The notes: generated from the sequence alone by a model not told the origin. Counted from the first letter of the stretch, positions 7,688 through 16,467 are shown. The stretch is 64,000 nt of DNA from Bacillota bacterium (GCA_023511625.1 JAIMBD010000002.1:124001-188000), one strand, 5' to 3'. Numbers and translations: made by a program.

Positions 7688-8378
7688 GGGGGACCTCCCT
7701 CGCCTGGTCGTCCTCCTCCACCAGCACCACCGTGATGTTGTCTTCTCCGCCGCCCTCCAGCGCCGCTTGGATCAGGGCCTCGACACCGGCTTGACCCCGG
7801 CGATGGGCCAACACCTGGCAGATCGCGGGTTCCGGAACGGCGTTGACGAGGCCGTCGCTGCAGACCAATATCCGGTCCCCCGACCGCCGCGGCCATTGGC
7901 CGAGGTCTACCGGCACCGACGGCAAGGGGCCCACGGCCCGGGTCAAGACGTGGCGCTGGGGGTGATGGGCCGCCTCTTGGGGAGAAAGGCTGCCGCTGCG
8001 TTCCATCTCCGCCGCCACCGAGTGGTCCGTGGTCAACCGTTCTAGGCCCTCAGCGGTCAGACGGTACGCCCGCGAGTCGCCGACGTGCGCCACCCGCACC
8101 CACGCCGCCGTAATGAGGCAGACGGTCAGCGTGGTACCCATACCCTGAAGGTCCGGCCGGGCCTGCCCCACTTCAAAGACCCGCCGGTTCGCCGCCTCCA
8201 CCGCTTGGCGCAAGCGCTCGAGGTCATCTTCGGGCTTCAGCCACTGCGCGACCACCTCCACGGCCATGACGCTGGCCTCGCGTCCACCGTGGGTGCCGCC
8301 GATCCCGTCGGCCACGGCCACCACGTAGCCGCCCGGTCCGCCGCTGATGAGGTATTCATCTTGGTTCTGGGGGCGCAC
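7677..8378 (-). CDS. prpC: PP2C-type protein phosphatase PrpC (start uncertain)
   Basis: 233 residues from the first recognised start (GTG 8378). Metal-binding and catalytic motifs: NQDEY, VADGIGGTHGG, AHVGDSRAYRL, DGLVNAV and EDNITVVLV. It reverses phosphorylation by the adjacent PrkC. The GTG start cuts into the first conserved strand. Codons just upstream, in the same frame, encode GTHRGRVRPQNQDEY, the usual PP2C opening. No ATG/GTG/TTG precedes them, only ATC (8417) seven bases after AAAGGAGG and CTG (8411), which overlaps the rlmN stop as CTGA. The true protein is therefore probably 11-13 residues longer. Confidence 0.95.
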   Translation of the reverse strand: MRPQNQDEYLISGGPGGYVVAVADGIGGTHGGREASVMAVEVVAQWLKPEDDLERLRQAVEAANRRVFEVGQARPDLQGMGTTLTVCLITAAWVRVAHVGDSRAYRLTAEGLERLTTDHSVAAEMERSGSLSPQEAAHHPQRHVLTRAVGPLPSVPVDLGQWPRRSGDRILVCSDGLVNAVPEPAICQVLAHRRGQAGVEALIQAALEGGGEDNITVVLVEEDDQAREVPHGR

Positions 8379-8407
8379 CCGCCCGCGGTGGGTGCCTCCC
8401 GAGGCCT

Positions 8408-9517
8408 TCAGGGCGATGGCTGTGCCTCCTTTGCGCGCCGTCGCAGTTGACCGCAGGCGGCCTCAATCGCTTGGCCCATCTCTTTTCGTATGGTACAGGA
8501 AATACCGTACGCCTGCACCCGTTCTTGGAAGGCCCGCACCCGCTCTGGCGGCGTAGGCCGAAACGGATGTTCCGGCACCGGATTCCAGGGGATCAGGTTG
8601 ACGTGGCAGGGAATCCCTCGAAGCCGCTGGGCCAGCGCAACGGCCTGCTCCGGAGCATCGTTGACGCCCGCCAAAAGGGCGTACTCAAAGGTCACCCGCC
8701 GCCCGGTGCGATGGGCAAAGCGGGCCGCAGCCGGCAACAACTCCGCCAAGGGATAGGCCCGGTTTAAGGGCATGAGCCGCGTGCGCAAGGCGTCATCGGG
8801 CGCGTGCAGGGAAATGGCCAGCGTCAAAGGCCATCCCCGCTCGGCGAGCCGATCGATGGCCGGTACCACCCCGGCCGTCGACAGGGTGATGTGGCGGTAG
8901 CTAAACCCGAAGCCCTCAGGGCGGTGGACCAATTCCAACCAGCGTTCGACCTCGGCCCAGTTGTCGAGCGGCTCCCCGATGCCCATGAGGTCGATGCGCC
9001 CGAGTCGCCGTCCGTGCCGCGCCGCCCACTCCCAGGCGACCCGCACCTGCTCCAGCATCTCGCCTGCCGTCAAATTGCGCACGCGGCGCACCAACCCCGA
9101 AGCGCAGAACCGGCACCCCATGTTGCAGCCCACCTGGGTGGAGATGCAGACCGCGTCGCCCCACGGATGCGGCAGGTACACCGTCTCTACCCGCTCCCCG
9201 TCTGGCCATTCCAACAACCACTTGACGGTGCCGTCGCGGGCCATCTGGGCAGCGAACACGCGGCCCCGCTGAAAGGGCGCGCGCGCTGCCATCGCCTGAC
9301 GGAGGGATTTGGGCCAGACGGTGATGGCGTCATAGTCGTCGACCCCGTGACGCCATAGCCATTCAAACCACTGCCGGCCCCGCCACGATGGCTCTCCCCA
9401 GCCGACCATACGGGCCGCCAACTCCTCCGGCAAGCTCGAGAGCGGATCCCGCTCGGCTAGGTTCGTCCGGTCTCCCTTCACTGCGCCTCGCCGCGCCGAT
9501 CCGTGCCGCTCGTCCAC
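8408..9517 (-). CDS. rlmN: 23S rRNA/tRNA adenosine C2-methyltransferase RlmN
   Basis: 369 residues. This radical-SAM enzyme methylates C2 of A2503 in 23S rRNA and A37 in some tRNAs. The 4Fe-4S cluster motif is CNMGCRFC within QVGCNMGCRFCASGL. The C-terminal methyl-carrying cysteine lies in CTIRKEMGQAIEAACGQL. Other family blocks are MGIGEPLDNW and HITLSTAGVVPAI. The GTG at 9517 follows AAGGGAGG with seven-base spacing. It lies 32 bases after rsmB. Confidence 0.97.
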   Translation of the reverse strand: MDERHGSARRGAVKGDRTNLAERDPLSSLPEELAARMVGWGEPSWRGRQWFEWLWRHGVDDYDAITVWPKSLRQAMAARAPFQRGRVFAAQMARDGTVKWLLEWPDGERVETVYLPHPWGDAVCISTQVGCNMGCRFCASGLVRRVRNLTAGEMLEQVRVAWEWAARHGRRLGRIDLMGIGEPLDNWAEVERWLELVHRPEGFGFSYRHITLSTAGVVPAIDRLAERGWPLTLAISLHAPDDALRTRLMPLNRAYPLAELLPAAARFAHRTGRRVTFEYALLAGVNDAPEQAVALAQRLRGIPCHVNLIPWNPVPEHPFRPTPPERVRAFQERVQAYGISCTIRKEMGQAIEAACGQLRRRAKEAQPSP

Positions 9518-9549
9518 CCTCGACCCTCCCTTCGGCGCACTGCCCGATC

Positions 9550-10860
9550 CTACCGGCCCACCCGTCGCAACCGGGCCACGAAAAACCCATCCATGCCGAA
9601 TTCTCCCGGTAGGATGCGCAAATACGGTCCCACTAAGGCCGATTCCAATTCGGGATGCGGAAGATAGGGCGCCACCGACTCCACGGCCAGGGGCAACCCC
9701 GCTTCCAGTGCCCCTGCGACGACCGCCTCCGTCTCCTCGGGCTCAAAGGAACACACGCTGTAGACCACCACTCCTCCTGGTCGCACGGCCTCCGCCGCCG
9801 CAGCGAGCAGCTCCCGCTGCAGCCGCTGGTGGCGGGCCAGATCGGCCTCGACGCGCTTCCAACGGGCGTCCACCCGACGGCGCAACACGCCGAGCCCGCT
9901 GCACGGCGCATCCAACAGCACGCGGTCGAAGGGCGTAGCAAATCGACTGGCCACCTGGCGCCCGTCTGCCGCAACCGTCTCCCAACCGCGCAGGCCTAGG
10001 CGCCGGCAGTTCTCGGCCAAAAGCCCGAGGCGGCGCGCCGAACGGTCCACGGCCCACACCCGACCTTCACCGCCCAGCCGTTCCAAGATATGGGTGGTCT
10101 TGCTGCCAAGGCCCGCCGCCAAATCGAGGACCCGGTCTCCCGGATGCGGGTCGAGCACCCAGGTCACCAGCATACCGCTTTCGTCCTGCACGCTAACCCA
10201 TCCCGCACGGAAGGCGGGGAAGTTCTCCAGCCACAACGAATCCACCACCCGTACCGCCTCGGGCACATAGGGAGACGGGTTGGCCTCCACGCCCCGTTCG
10301 GCCAGCCGCGATAACACCGCCTTGCGGTCGGCGGCCAACCGGTTCACTCGCAGGGTCAGCGGCGGCACCTCGTTATCGGCCTGCAGGATGGCTTCCACAC
10401 GGTCTCCAAACCGCCCCCGCCACCGCTCCACCAACCAATCGGGGTGGGAATAGCGCACGGCCAGAGGCAGATCGCGCGGCGGGTGTCCATGGCCCCGCCG
10501 CAAAATGGCGTTGACCAATCCCGCCGCCCCCGGCTGAACCCCTTTGGCCAGCTCCACCGTGGCGTGGACCACGGCATAGGCGGGCATGCGAGAGAGAAAA
10601 CCCAGCTGAAAGAATCCGAGGCGGAGAATGTCCTCTACCACCGGATCCAGCGGTCCGCGCCGTAAGGTCCGAATCCACGCGTCCAAGTAGCGGCGCTGAC
10701 GCAGCACCCCGTAGACCAATTGCGCCATCAGCGCCCGGTCGTTGGGGCTGAGCCCGCGCGCGACGGCGCGCTTTTGAAGCGCGTCGGCGGCCGCCATGCC
10801 CTCGCGAATCAAGGTCAGGGCGGCGAGTGCCTCTTCTCGAGCCGGACCCGCGCCGCTCAT
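9550..10860 (-). CDS. rsmB: 16S rRNA m5C967 methyltransferase RsmB
   Basis: 436 residues. The N-terminal NusB-like RNA-binding domain (about 1-135) has FxFxQLGFLSRMPAYAVVHATVELAK features. The C-terminal SAM methyltransferase has VLDLAAGLGSKTTH, the catalytic LDAPCSGLGVLRR (motif IV) and VVYSVCSFEPEE (motif VI, nucleophilic cysteine). The ATG at 10860 overlaps the fmt stop as ATGA; the longer frame upstream lies within fmt. The def-fmt-rsmB order is typical of Bacillota. Confidence 0.96.
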   Translation of the reverse strand: MSGAGPAREEALAALTLIREGMAAADALQKRAVARGLSPNDRALMAQLVYGVLRQRRYLDAWIRTLRRGPLDPVVEDILRLGFFQLGFLSRMPAYAVVHATVELAKGVQPGAAGLVNAILRRGHGHPPRDLPLAVRYSHPDWLVERWRGRFGDRVEAILQADNEVPPLTLRVNRLAADRKAVLSRLAERGVEANPSPYVPEAVRVVDSLWLENFPAFRAGWVSVQDESGMLVTWVLDPHPGDRVLDLAAGLGSKTTHILERLGGEGRVWAVDRSARRLGLLAENCRRLGLRGWETVAADGRQVASRFATPFDRVLLDAPCSGLGVLRRRVDARWKRVEADLARHQRLQRELLAAAAEAVRPGGVVVYSVCSFEPEETEAVVAGALEAGLPLAVESVAPYLPHPELESALVGPYLRILPGEFGMDGFFVARLRRVGR

Positions 10861-11774
10861 CCTAGTTTCACCTGTGCCTTCTCCCCGGCACGCCCGCGAA
10901 CCAGCTCGGCCGGCGTCATCCACCGCCCGCCTGCCGGTTGTACCCGCTTGACGCGCAACACCCCCGTCCCGCATCCCACCACCCAATCTGCCCCATCTAA
11001 TCGCGCTTCACCCAGAGGCAGCACTCCCGGTTCGGCCGTCGCTTCCGCCACCTTCAGGCGCAATTCCCCCCACGCGGTGTAGGCCCCGGGCTCTGGCGTT
11101 GCGGCCCGCACCCGGCGCGCCTCCCGCTCCGCAGGCCCGGAAAAGTCCAAGCGGCCGAAGTCCGGAGGAAATTTGGGAGCATAGGTGGCATCGGCCTCGG
11201 GCTGGGGAGTGAGCGGCAGATCCGGCCGGCACAAAAGGGGCAGCGATTCGACGGCCAAATCGGCGGCCAACTCCGCCAGATGCTCCGTCAGGCGCCCGGC
11301 GTCCCACCTAGGGTCAATCTCCAACGCCCGCGCCGCCACCACCGGCCCGGCGTCGACTCCGGCCGTCATGCGCAGGAGGGTCACGCCCGTCACTGCGTCG
11401 CCGGCCCAAAGGCTCCACCCAATCGGATTGGGGCCGCGCCAGCGCGGCAACAGCGAGGCATGGAGGTTGAACGGCCCACAGCGCGCCATGTCCAACAGCC
11501 ACGCCGGCAGGATGCGGCCGAAGGCAGCCGTGAGCACCACGTCAGGGTCAAACGCCTGCCACAGCGCTCGGCCCTCCCCGAGGTGTTGCGGCCGATCCAG
11601 CGGGATTCCCCGCGACAGGGCCCAGGCGCTGACGGGAGAGGGCAAAACCCGGCGTCCGCGTCCGCGAGGGCGGTCGGGTTGGGAGACGACCCGCATCGTG
11701 ACTCCCGGCACCGCCACCAGCCGCTCTAAGATGACGCGCGCGTACTCCGGGGTGCCCATGAACAGGATGCGCAT
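10857..11774 (-). CDS. fmt: Methionyl-tRNA formyltransferase
   Basis: 305 residues. It formylates initiator Met-tRNA using 10-formyl-tetrahydrofolate. The N-terminus RILFMGTPEYARVIL is typical. The active-site region FNLHASLLPRWRG carries the Asn and His, and the catalytic Asp lies in MTAGVDAGPVV. A C-terminal OB-like tRNA-binding domain follows. The usual GAAPI loop after HASLLP is GPNPI here, a mild variant. The ATG at 11774 is five bases after the def stop. Confidence 0.96.
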   Translation of the reverse strand: MRILFMGTPEYARVILERLVAVPGVTMRVVSQPDRPRGRGRRVLPSPVSAWALSRGIPLDRPQHLGEGRALWQAFDPDVVLTAAFGRILPAWLLDMARCGPFNLHASLLPRWRGPNPIGWSLWAGDAVTGVTLLRMTAGVDAGPVVAARALEIDPRWDAGRLTEHLAELAADLAVESLPLLCRPDLPLTPQPEADATYAPKFPPDFGRLDFSGPAEREARRVRAATPEPGAYTAWGELRLKVAEATAEPGVLPLGEARLDGADWVVGCGTGVLRVKRVQPAGGRWMTPAELVRGRAGEKAQVKLG

Positions 11775-11779
11775 CGCGT

Positions 11780-12265
11780 TCAGTCGAGGACCACCGACTC
11801 GGCTTCCGCTTCCGACAGCGCCTGTTTGGGCAGGACACGGCTTGCCACATCGGTAAACAGCACGCCGTTCAAATGGTCGATCTCGTGCTGCAGGCAGCGC
11901 GCCAGCAATCCTTCGGCGTCGATCCAGACCCGGTGCCCGGCCGCATCGAGTCCCGTCACGCGCACCATGGCGGCACGCTCCACCTCTCCCACCAGGTCAG
12001 GGATGGACAGGCACCCCTCAAACCCATTCTGCACCCCTGCCCACGAGAGGATTTCCGGGTTGACCAACGCGATGAGGCCCTCGCCCACGTCGGCCACGAT
12101 GACCCGCTTCGAGACTCCGACCTGGGGGGCCGCCAGCCCTACGCCGCCCGCGGCGTACATGGTCTCGGCCATGGCATCGATCAAGTCGCGCACGGCACGG
12201 GTCACCTTCGGGACCGGTTTTGCGATCTGCCGCAACACCGGATGGTCGGTCTGGACGATTTGCAC
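11780..12265 (-). CDS. def: Peptide deformylase
   Basis: 161 residues. It removes the N-formyl group from new proteins. All three motifs are present: GVGLAAPQVG, EGCLSIP (metal cysteine) and HEIDHLNG (metal histidines and catalytic glutamate). The GTG at 12265 (VQIVQTDHPVLRQIAKPV) fits family N-termini and follows GGAGGGGTGACGGG; the much longer frame upstream has no similarity to Def. About 113 bases separate it from priA, in which nothing was recognised. Confidence 0.96.
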   Translation of the reverse strand: MQIVQTDHPVLRQIAKPVPKVTRAVRDLIDAMAETMYAAGGVGLAAPQVGVSKRVIVADVGEGLIALVNPEILSWAGVQNGFEGCLSIPDLVGEVERAAMVRVTGLDAAGHRVWIDAEGLLARCLQHEIDHLNGVLFTDVASRVLPKQALSEAEAESVVLD

Positions 12266-12378
12266 CCCGTCACCCCTCCGTCTTCCGCCCCCGGCCCACC
12301 CGTATCCGAGGGCGACCCTAGTCACGGCAAGAGCATAGCACGCCCACCCCCCAGCGTCCAGGGACCCGTCTCGCCGAC

Positions 12379-14535
12379 CTACAACATGAAGTGGGGGTCG
12401 ACCGTGACCGTCACCGGACAAAAGCGCGCGGCAACCGCTTCCAAGCGCTGACTGACCGCCGTCTCCTCGGCCCCTTTGACCAGGATATGAAAGCGCCACC
12501 ACCCTTTGATGCGCGCCACCGGGGCCGGCGCCGGACCCAACACCTCGACCCCTTCGAGGCCGCTCACCGCCGCGCGAATCTCCGCGGCGACCGCCTCGGC
12601 CTGGCCACGCGCGGCCTCCGGGCTTCGCCCGCGCATTTCCACCAACCACAAGTGGCGGAAGGGGGGATAGCCTGCCTCCTCGCGAAATCGGAGCTCTTCC
12701 GCCAACAGGGCATCAAAATCCTGCCGCGCAGCACTGACGATGGCGTAATGGTCGGGATTGTAGGTCTGGATCACCACTCGGCCGGGGCGGTCCCCGCGCC
12801 CGGCTCGCCCCGCAGCCTGGACCAAGAGCTGAAACGTGCGCTCTGCCGAACGAAAGTCGGGCAGGTGCAAGGCTACATCGGCCGCCACCACCCCGACCAC
12901 CGTCACGCGAGGCCAATCCATCCCCTTTGCCACCATCTGAGTGCCGACCAGGATGTCCACAGCCCCAGCGGTCATCGCTTGGTGCAGGCGCGTGGCCCCC
13001 TCCCGGCCCACCACGGCGTCGCGGTCGGCGCGGGCGACCCGGGCCGTTGGCCAGCGTCGCCGCACCTCTTCCACCACCCGCTCGGTACCGGCTCCAAAGT
13101 AGCGGATGCGGTCGCTCTGGCACGTCGGACAGCGCGCAGGAGGGGCGTTTTCAAAAAAACAATAGTGGCAGCGCAGCCGCTGGTCCTCTGCGTGATACGT
13201 CAGGCTCACAGCACAGCGGGGGCAGCGCAGGGCTTGACCGCAGTCGCGGCAAAACACAAACGTGGAATACCCTCGCCGGTTCAGCAACAAAATGGCCTGC
13301 TCTCCCCGGCTCAAGGCCTCCTCAACGGCCGAAACCAAGGCCCGGCTGAAGATGGTGCGGTTGCCTTGGCGCAGCTCTTCCCGGAGATCGACCACCTCCA
13401 CGGTCGGCAGCGGACGAGACGCCACCCGCTCTGGAAGCCGACACCAGCCGATCTCCCCACGGCGCGCCCGCCACGCCGTCTCCACCTCGGGCGTGGCACT
13501 GCCCAAAATCACGGTGGCCCCCTCCAGCCGGGCCCGTGCCTCCGCCACTTCGCGCGCGTGATAGCGCGGGTGCTCCTCCTGCTTGTAGGTCGCTTCGTGC
13601 TCCTCGTCGAGCACGATGACTCCCAGTCGCGCAAACGGTAAAAACACCGCCGAACGGGCCCCCACCAACACCCCGACCTCGCCCAGGCGCACGGCATGCC
13701 AGGTGCGTACCCGTTCCGCATCGCCGAGGCCGGAGTGCCACACGGCCACCTGCTCGCCGAACCGGGCCTGAAACCGGGCCACCGTCTGCGGCGTCAGCGC
13801 GATTTCCGGAACCAAGACCAAAGCCTGACGGCCTTGGCGCAGGTGGTCGGCGATGCACTCCAAGTAGACCTCGGTCTTGCCTGACCCGGTGACCCCTTCC
13901 ACAAGCCAAGTGCCCCCTCCGGCCCTCACTGCGCGCCAGGCCGCGTCTTGCCAGCGGTTCAAGCGAGGGCCGGAGCGGATGGCAGCCGTCCGCTGGGGCC
14001 GACGCCACTCGGCGACCAGCGACCCGTCGGTCTCCAGGCGCCGGACCGTCGCCGCAGCGCCGGGAAAAGCCGCCGCCAGGGCCTTGGCCGGCACGGCCCC
14101 CCGTTCCGTCACCCACTCCCACACGGCCCGCTGCCGCGGGGCGCGGGCGGACGGCGCAGGCCCCGGGCGGTACCACTTCTCCCCGCTTCCCCCGCTTCCG
14201 CCCCGCCGCACGGCTGCCGGCACCATCGCCCGCACCACCTGACCCAGGTAGGCGAGATATCGGCGTTGGACCCAAAAGGCCAGTTCAATCAAGGCCGGTG
14301 TCAGTTGCGGATACGGGTCGGGCACCGCCAGCACCGGCTTGATGTGGTCCATCGCCGGCGGAGGGTCGGGACGCTGCGCCATCACCCATCCGTCGACCAC
14401 CGACCGCCCCAGCGGCACGCGCACCCGGAAGCCGCGCAGGTCCCCCTCCCACGCCTTAGGAACGGCGTAGGTGAACAGTCGGTTGAGCGGCCCCACGGCC
14501 CGGTCCACGGCGACCTCGACCCAACTCACCGCCAT
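12379..14535 (-). CDS. priA: Primosomal helicase PriA
   Basis: 718 residues. PriA restarts replication at repaired forks. An N-terminal DNA-binding domain is followed by SF2 helicase motifs GVTGSGKTEVYL, VLVPEIALTPQ, DEEHEATYKQEE and LGSATPEVETAW. The zinc-binding insertion has eight cysteines (CRDC, CPRC, CHYC, CPTC), then GAGTERVVEE and QAAGRAGRG. The ATG at 14535 lies four bases after the coaBC stop; a GTG at 14529 has better spacing to GAGGGG and could be the real start. The first 148 residues of the longer frame are antisense-like noise over coaBC. Confidence 0.96.
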   Translation of the reverse strand: MAVSWVEVAVDRAVGPLNRLFTYAVPKAWEGDLRGFRVRVPLGRSVVDGWVMAQRPDPPPAMDHIKPVLAVPDPYPQLTPALIELAFWVQRRYLAYLGQVVRAMVPAAVRRGGSGGSGEKWYRPGPAPSARAPRQRAVWEWVTERGAVPAKALAAAFPGAAATVRRLETDGSLVAEWRRPQRTAAIRSGPRLNRWQDAAWRAVRAGGGTWLVEGVTGSGKTEVYLECIADHLRQGRQALVLVPEIALTPQTVARFQARFGEQVAVWHSGLGDAERVRTWHAVRLGEVGVLVGARSAVFLPFARLGVIVLDEEHEATYKQEEHPRYHAREVAEARARLEGATVILGSATPEVETAWRARRGEIGWCRLPERVASRPLPTVEVVDLREELRQGNRTIFSRALVSAVEEALSRGEQAILLLNRRGYSTFVFCRDCGQALRCPRCAVSLTYHAEDQRLRCHYCFFENAPPARCPTCQSDRIRYFGAGTERVVEEVRRRWPTARVARADRDAVVGREGATRLHQAMTAGAVDILVGTQMVAKGMDWPRVTVVGVVAADVALHLPDFRSAERTFQLLVQAAGRAGRGDRPGRVVIQTYNPDHYAIVSAARQDFDALLAEELRFREEAGYPPFRHLWLVEMRGRSPEAARGQAEAVAAEIRAAVSGLEGVEVLGPAPAPVARIKGWWRFHILVKGAEETAVSQRLEAVAARFCPVTVTVDPHFML

Positions 14536-14539
14536 CCCC

Positions 14540-15757
14540 TCACTGCCGGGGCAGTTTGGTCCCCGCCTTCTCTTCCCAACGGCGCCGCACCCGATCCCAG
14601 ATGGCGCGCGCCACCGACCGCTTATCGCCGGCCAAGGCCTCGGCTGGCCCCTCGGGGCCAATCCACCACGCCTGGTACGGAGCGTCGCCAAACCCGCGGT
14701 CAGGTCCCACCGGATTGGCCACCACGAAGTCAAGACCCTTCGACGCCAATTTCTTTCGGGCCGATGTTTCCAGTCCGTCGGTTTCGGCGGCAAACCCCAC
14801 CCGCACTGCCGCCGGGCCCAGCCGCCGGCTGACCTCGGCCACCACATCGGGATTGGGCTCCACCGGCCACACCGACGCCACATCCGCCTTGTGCGCCTTG
14901 TGGGGCAAGGGCTCGGCCGGCCGAAAATCCGAGACCGCCGCGGCGGCGATGACGACATCGACCGCTGGCCCGGCGGCAAGCCGTTCCAAGCAACGGGCCA
15001 ACATGTCGCGGGCGCTGACTACCGGCCAAGCCGAAAGCCCCGGCAGTCGGGGCACGGCGACGCGGGGGCCGTGCACCAAGTCGACGGTGGCGCCGCGCCG
15101 CACGGCCTCTCGGGCCAGCTCTACCCCCATCGTGCCCGTCGAGGGGTTGGTGAGCAACCGTACCGGGTCAAAGAACTCCCACGTGGGCCCCGCCGTGATA
15201 AGGCAGTGTAAACCGCGCAGGTCCTTGGGCGCTGTGACCGCCTCGAACGCCTCTACGATGGCCTCGGGTTCTGCCATGCGGCCCACTCCCTGATAGCCCG
15301 AGGCCATGCGTCCGAACTCCGGCCCCACCCACGTCACGCCGTCGGCGGTCAAGGTAGCGACTGCGCGCTGGATGGCCGGATGGGCCCACATCTCCGGCTC
15401 CATGGCCGGGGCCACAAGGCGCGGACCCGTCAGGCCCAAATACACCAGCCCCAGCATGTCATGGGCCAAGCCGTGCGCAAGTCGCGCCAACAGTTCCCCC
15501 GGTGCCGGCGCGACCACCAAGGCGTCGGCCCAATGGGCCAAGGCCACGTGGCCGATGGGCCCCGCCTCCACCGGCGCCTCGGCTTCGACAGCCACCGGCC
15601 GCCCGCTCAAGGCCGCAAACGTCAACGGCGCCACGAAGTGCGTGGCCGCTTCGGTCATGACCACCTGCACCTCATGGCCCCGTTGCACCAGCGCAGACAC
15701 CACCGCGCACACCTTGTAGGCCGCGATGCCTCCGCCTACTCCAACGACGACGCGCAC
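14540..15757 (-). CDS. coaBC: Phosphopantothenoylcysteine decarboxylase/synthetase CoaBC
   Basis: 405 residues, bifunctional in coenzyme A synthesis. The flavoprotein half (1-185) has VGVGGGIAAYK, the catalytic histidine in GHVALAHWAD and VAPAMEPEMW. The synthetase half starts at LITAGPTWEFFDPVR and has NPSTGTMG and AAAVSDFRP. Two decarboxylase residues differ from the E. coli pattern: PXMNXXMW has Glu for Asn, and the flap ACGxxGxGRM is ASGYQGVGRM, lacking the cysteine. This resembles a variant I recall from other thermophile groups. The GTG at 15757 is three bases after rpoZ. Confidence 0.94.
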   Translation of the reverse strand: MRVVVGVGGGIAAYKVCAVVSALVQRGHEVQVVMTEAATHFVAPLTFAALSGRPVAVEAEAPVEAGPIGHVALAHWADALVVAPAPGELLARLAHGLAHDMLGLVYLGLTGPRLVAPAMEPEMWAHPAIQRAVATLTADGVTWVGPEFGRMASGYQGVGRMAEPEAIVEAFEAVTAPKDLRGLHCLITAGPTWEFFDPVRLLTNPSTGTMGVELAREAVRRGATVDLVHGPRVAVPRLPGLSAWPVVSARDMLARCLERLAAGPAVDVVIAAAAVSDFRPAEPLPHKAHKADVASVWPVEPNPDVVAEVSRRLGPAAVRVGFAAETDGLETSARKKLASKGLDFVVANPVGPDRGFGDAPYQAWWIGPEGPAEALAGDKRSVARAIWDRVRRRWEEKAGTKLPRQ

Positions 15758-15760
15758 GGT

Positions 15761-15970
15761 TTACTTGATGCCTACCGGAGGAATTTCGACGATCAGCTTG
15801 TGCTGGCGAATCTCTTCGAGGGCAATGGTCACCGGCTTAGAGGCATGGGTTTCCAACAGCGGCGGCTCCCCGTCCATCAACGCCCGACCGCGTTTGGCTG
15901 CAGCCGCCACCAAGGCATATTTGCTCTGCTGGCGCTCGGCCAACTCGTGGAGGGTCAGTCGACGGCTCAT
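15761..15970 (-). CDS. rpoZ: RNA polymerase omega subunit
   Basis: 69 residues. Omega aids RNA polymerase assembly. The segment [22 protein letters not shown] corresponds to the conserved N-terminal helix (xxSKYxLVxxAAKRAR), followed by [10 protein letters not shown]. The ATG at 15970 overlaps the remA stop as ATGA. In B. subtilis gmk lies between remA and rpoZ; it is absent here. Confidence 0.95.
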   Translation of the reverse strand: MSRRLTLHELAERQQSKYALVAAAAKRGRALMDGEPPLLETHASKPVTIALEEIRQHKLIVEIPPVGIK

Positions 15971-16251
15971 TCGCTCTCCTCCTCTTCCTCCTCGCTGGTG
16001 GCCGTCACCTCGCGACTGGCCAACCGATTGGCGACCGTCTCCGGCTGGACCGCCGAGAGGATCACGTGATCGCTGTCGGTGACGATCACGGCCCGGGTGC
16101 GGCGACCGTAGGTGGCGTCGATCAGCATGCCGCGGTCGCGCGCTTCCGAGATGATCCGCTTGATCGGCGCCGAGTCGGGCGAGATGATGGCCACGATCCG
16201 GTTGGCGGACACAATGTTGCCGAATCCAATATTGACCAGTTTGATGTCCAA
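15967..16251 (-). CDS. remA: Extracellular matrix regulator RemA (DUF370)
   Basis: 94 residues. The conserved core [29 protein letters not shown] and [11 protein letters not shown] is nearly canonical RemA/YlzA, a ring-forming DNA-binding regulator of biofilm matrix and osmoprotection genes in Bacillus. A glutamate-rich tail (about ten residues) extends the C-terminus. The TTG at 16251 is chosen because it sits where family members start (normally MDIKLVN) and follows GGGAGG with seven-base spacing; a longer upstream frame adds 26 unrelated residues. First gene of the long minus-strand operon. Confidence 0.95.
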   Translation of the reverse strand: MDIKLVNIGFGNIVSANRIVAIISPDSAPIKRIISEARDRGMLIDATYGRRTRAVIVTDSDHVILSAVQPETVANRLASREVTATSEEEEEESE

Positions 16252-16348
16252 CGCTCGACCTCCCACGCCCAGCCGCTCCGGGCCACCTTCAAAGATCTCC
16301 GTTGCGCTCTCGATTTCCCGCTCTCTCACCGTTTTTCGGTCTCGTCAT

Positions 16349-16378
16349 ATGATAGGCTACCCCGGCTGGGCCTGTCAA
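16349..16378 (-). promoter_or_regulatory. Sigma-A promoter of the remA operon
   Basis: On the minus strand, a perfect -35 TTGACA (16378-16373) and -10 TATCAT (16354-16349) are separated by 18 bases. Transcription would begin near 16341, about 90 bases before the remA TTG. It probably drives remA-rpoZ-coaBC-priA and beyond. Confidence 0.8.
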
Positions 16379-16407
16379 CCAACGGCCCGGCTCCGCCGGG
16401 CACCCCG

Positions 16408-16416
16408 TGGTATACT
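16408..16416 (+). promoter_or_regulatory. Extended -10 promoter upstream of DedA gene
   Basis: TGGTATACT, a TGn extension on the -10 TATACT (16411-16416), lies about 50 bases before the DedA start, divergent from the remA promoter. No convincing -35 is seen. Confidence 0.5.
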
Positions 16417-16467
16417 GGGCCTGTCAGCGGTCCAGGCACCCCATTTGGCGCGAGAGGAGGGGCATGC

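Noticed and set aside
12266-12649. 128-residue extension upstream of def
   Set aside because: Low-complexity Gly/Arg sequence; the GTG at 12265 with a ribosome site gives a normal-length deformylase.
14536-14979. 148-residue N-terminal extension of priA
   Set aside because: It overlaps coaBC and has no PriA similarity; the ATG at 14535 (or GTG 14529) fits the family.
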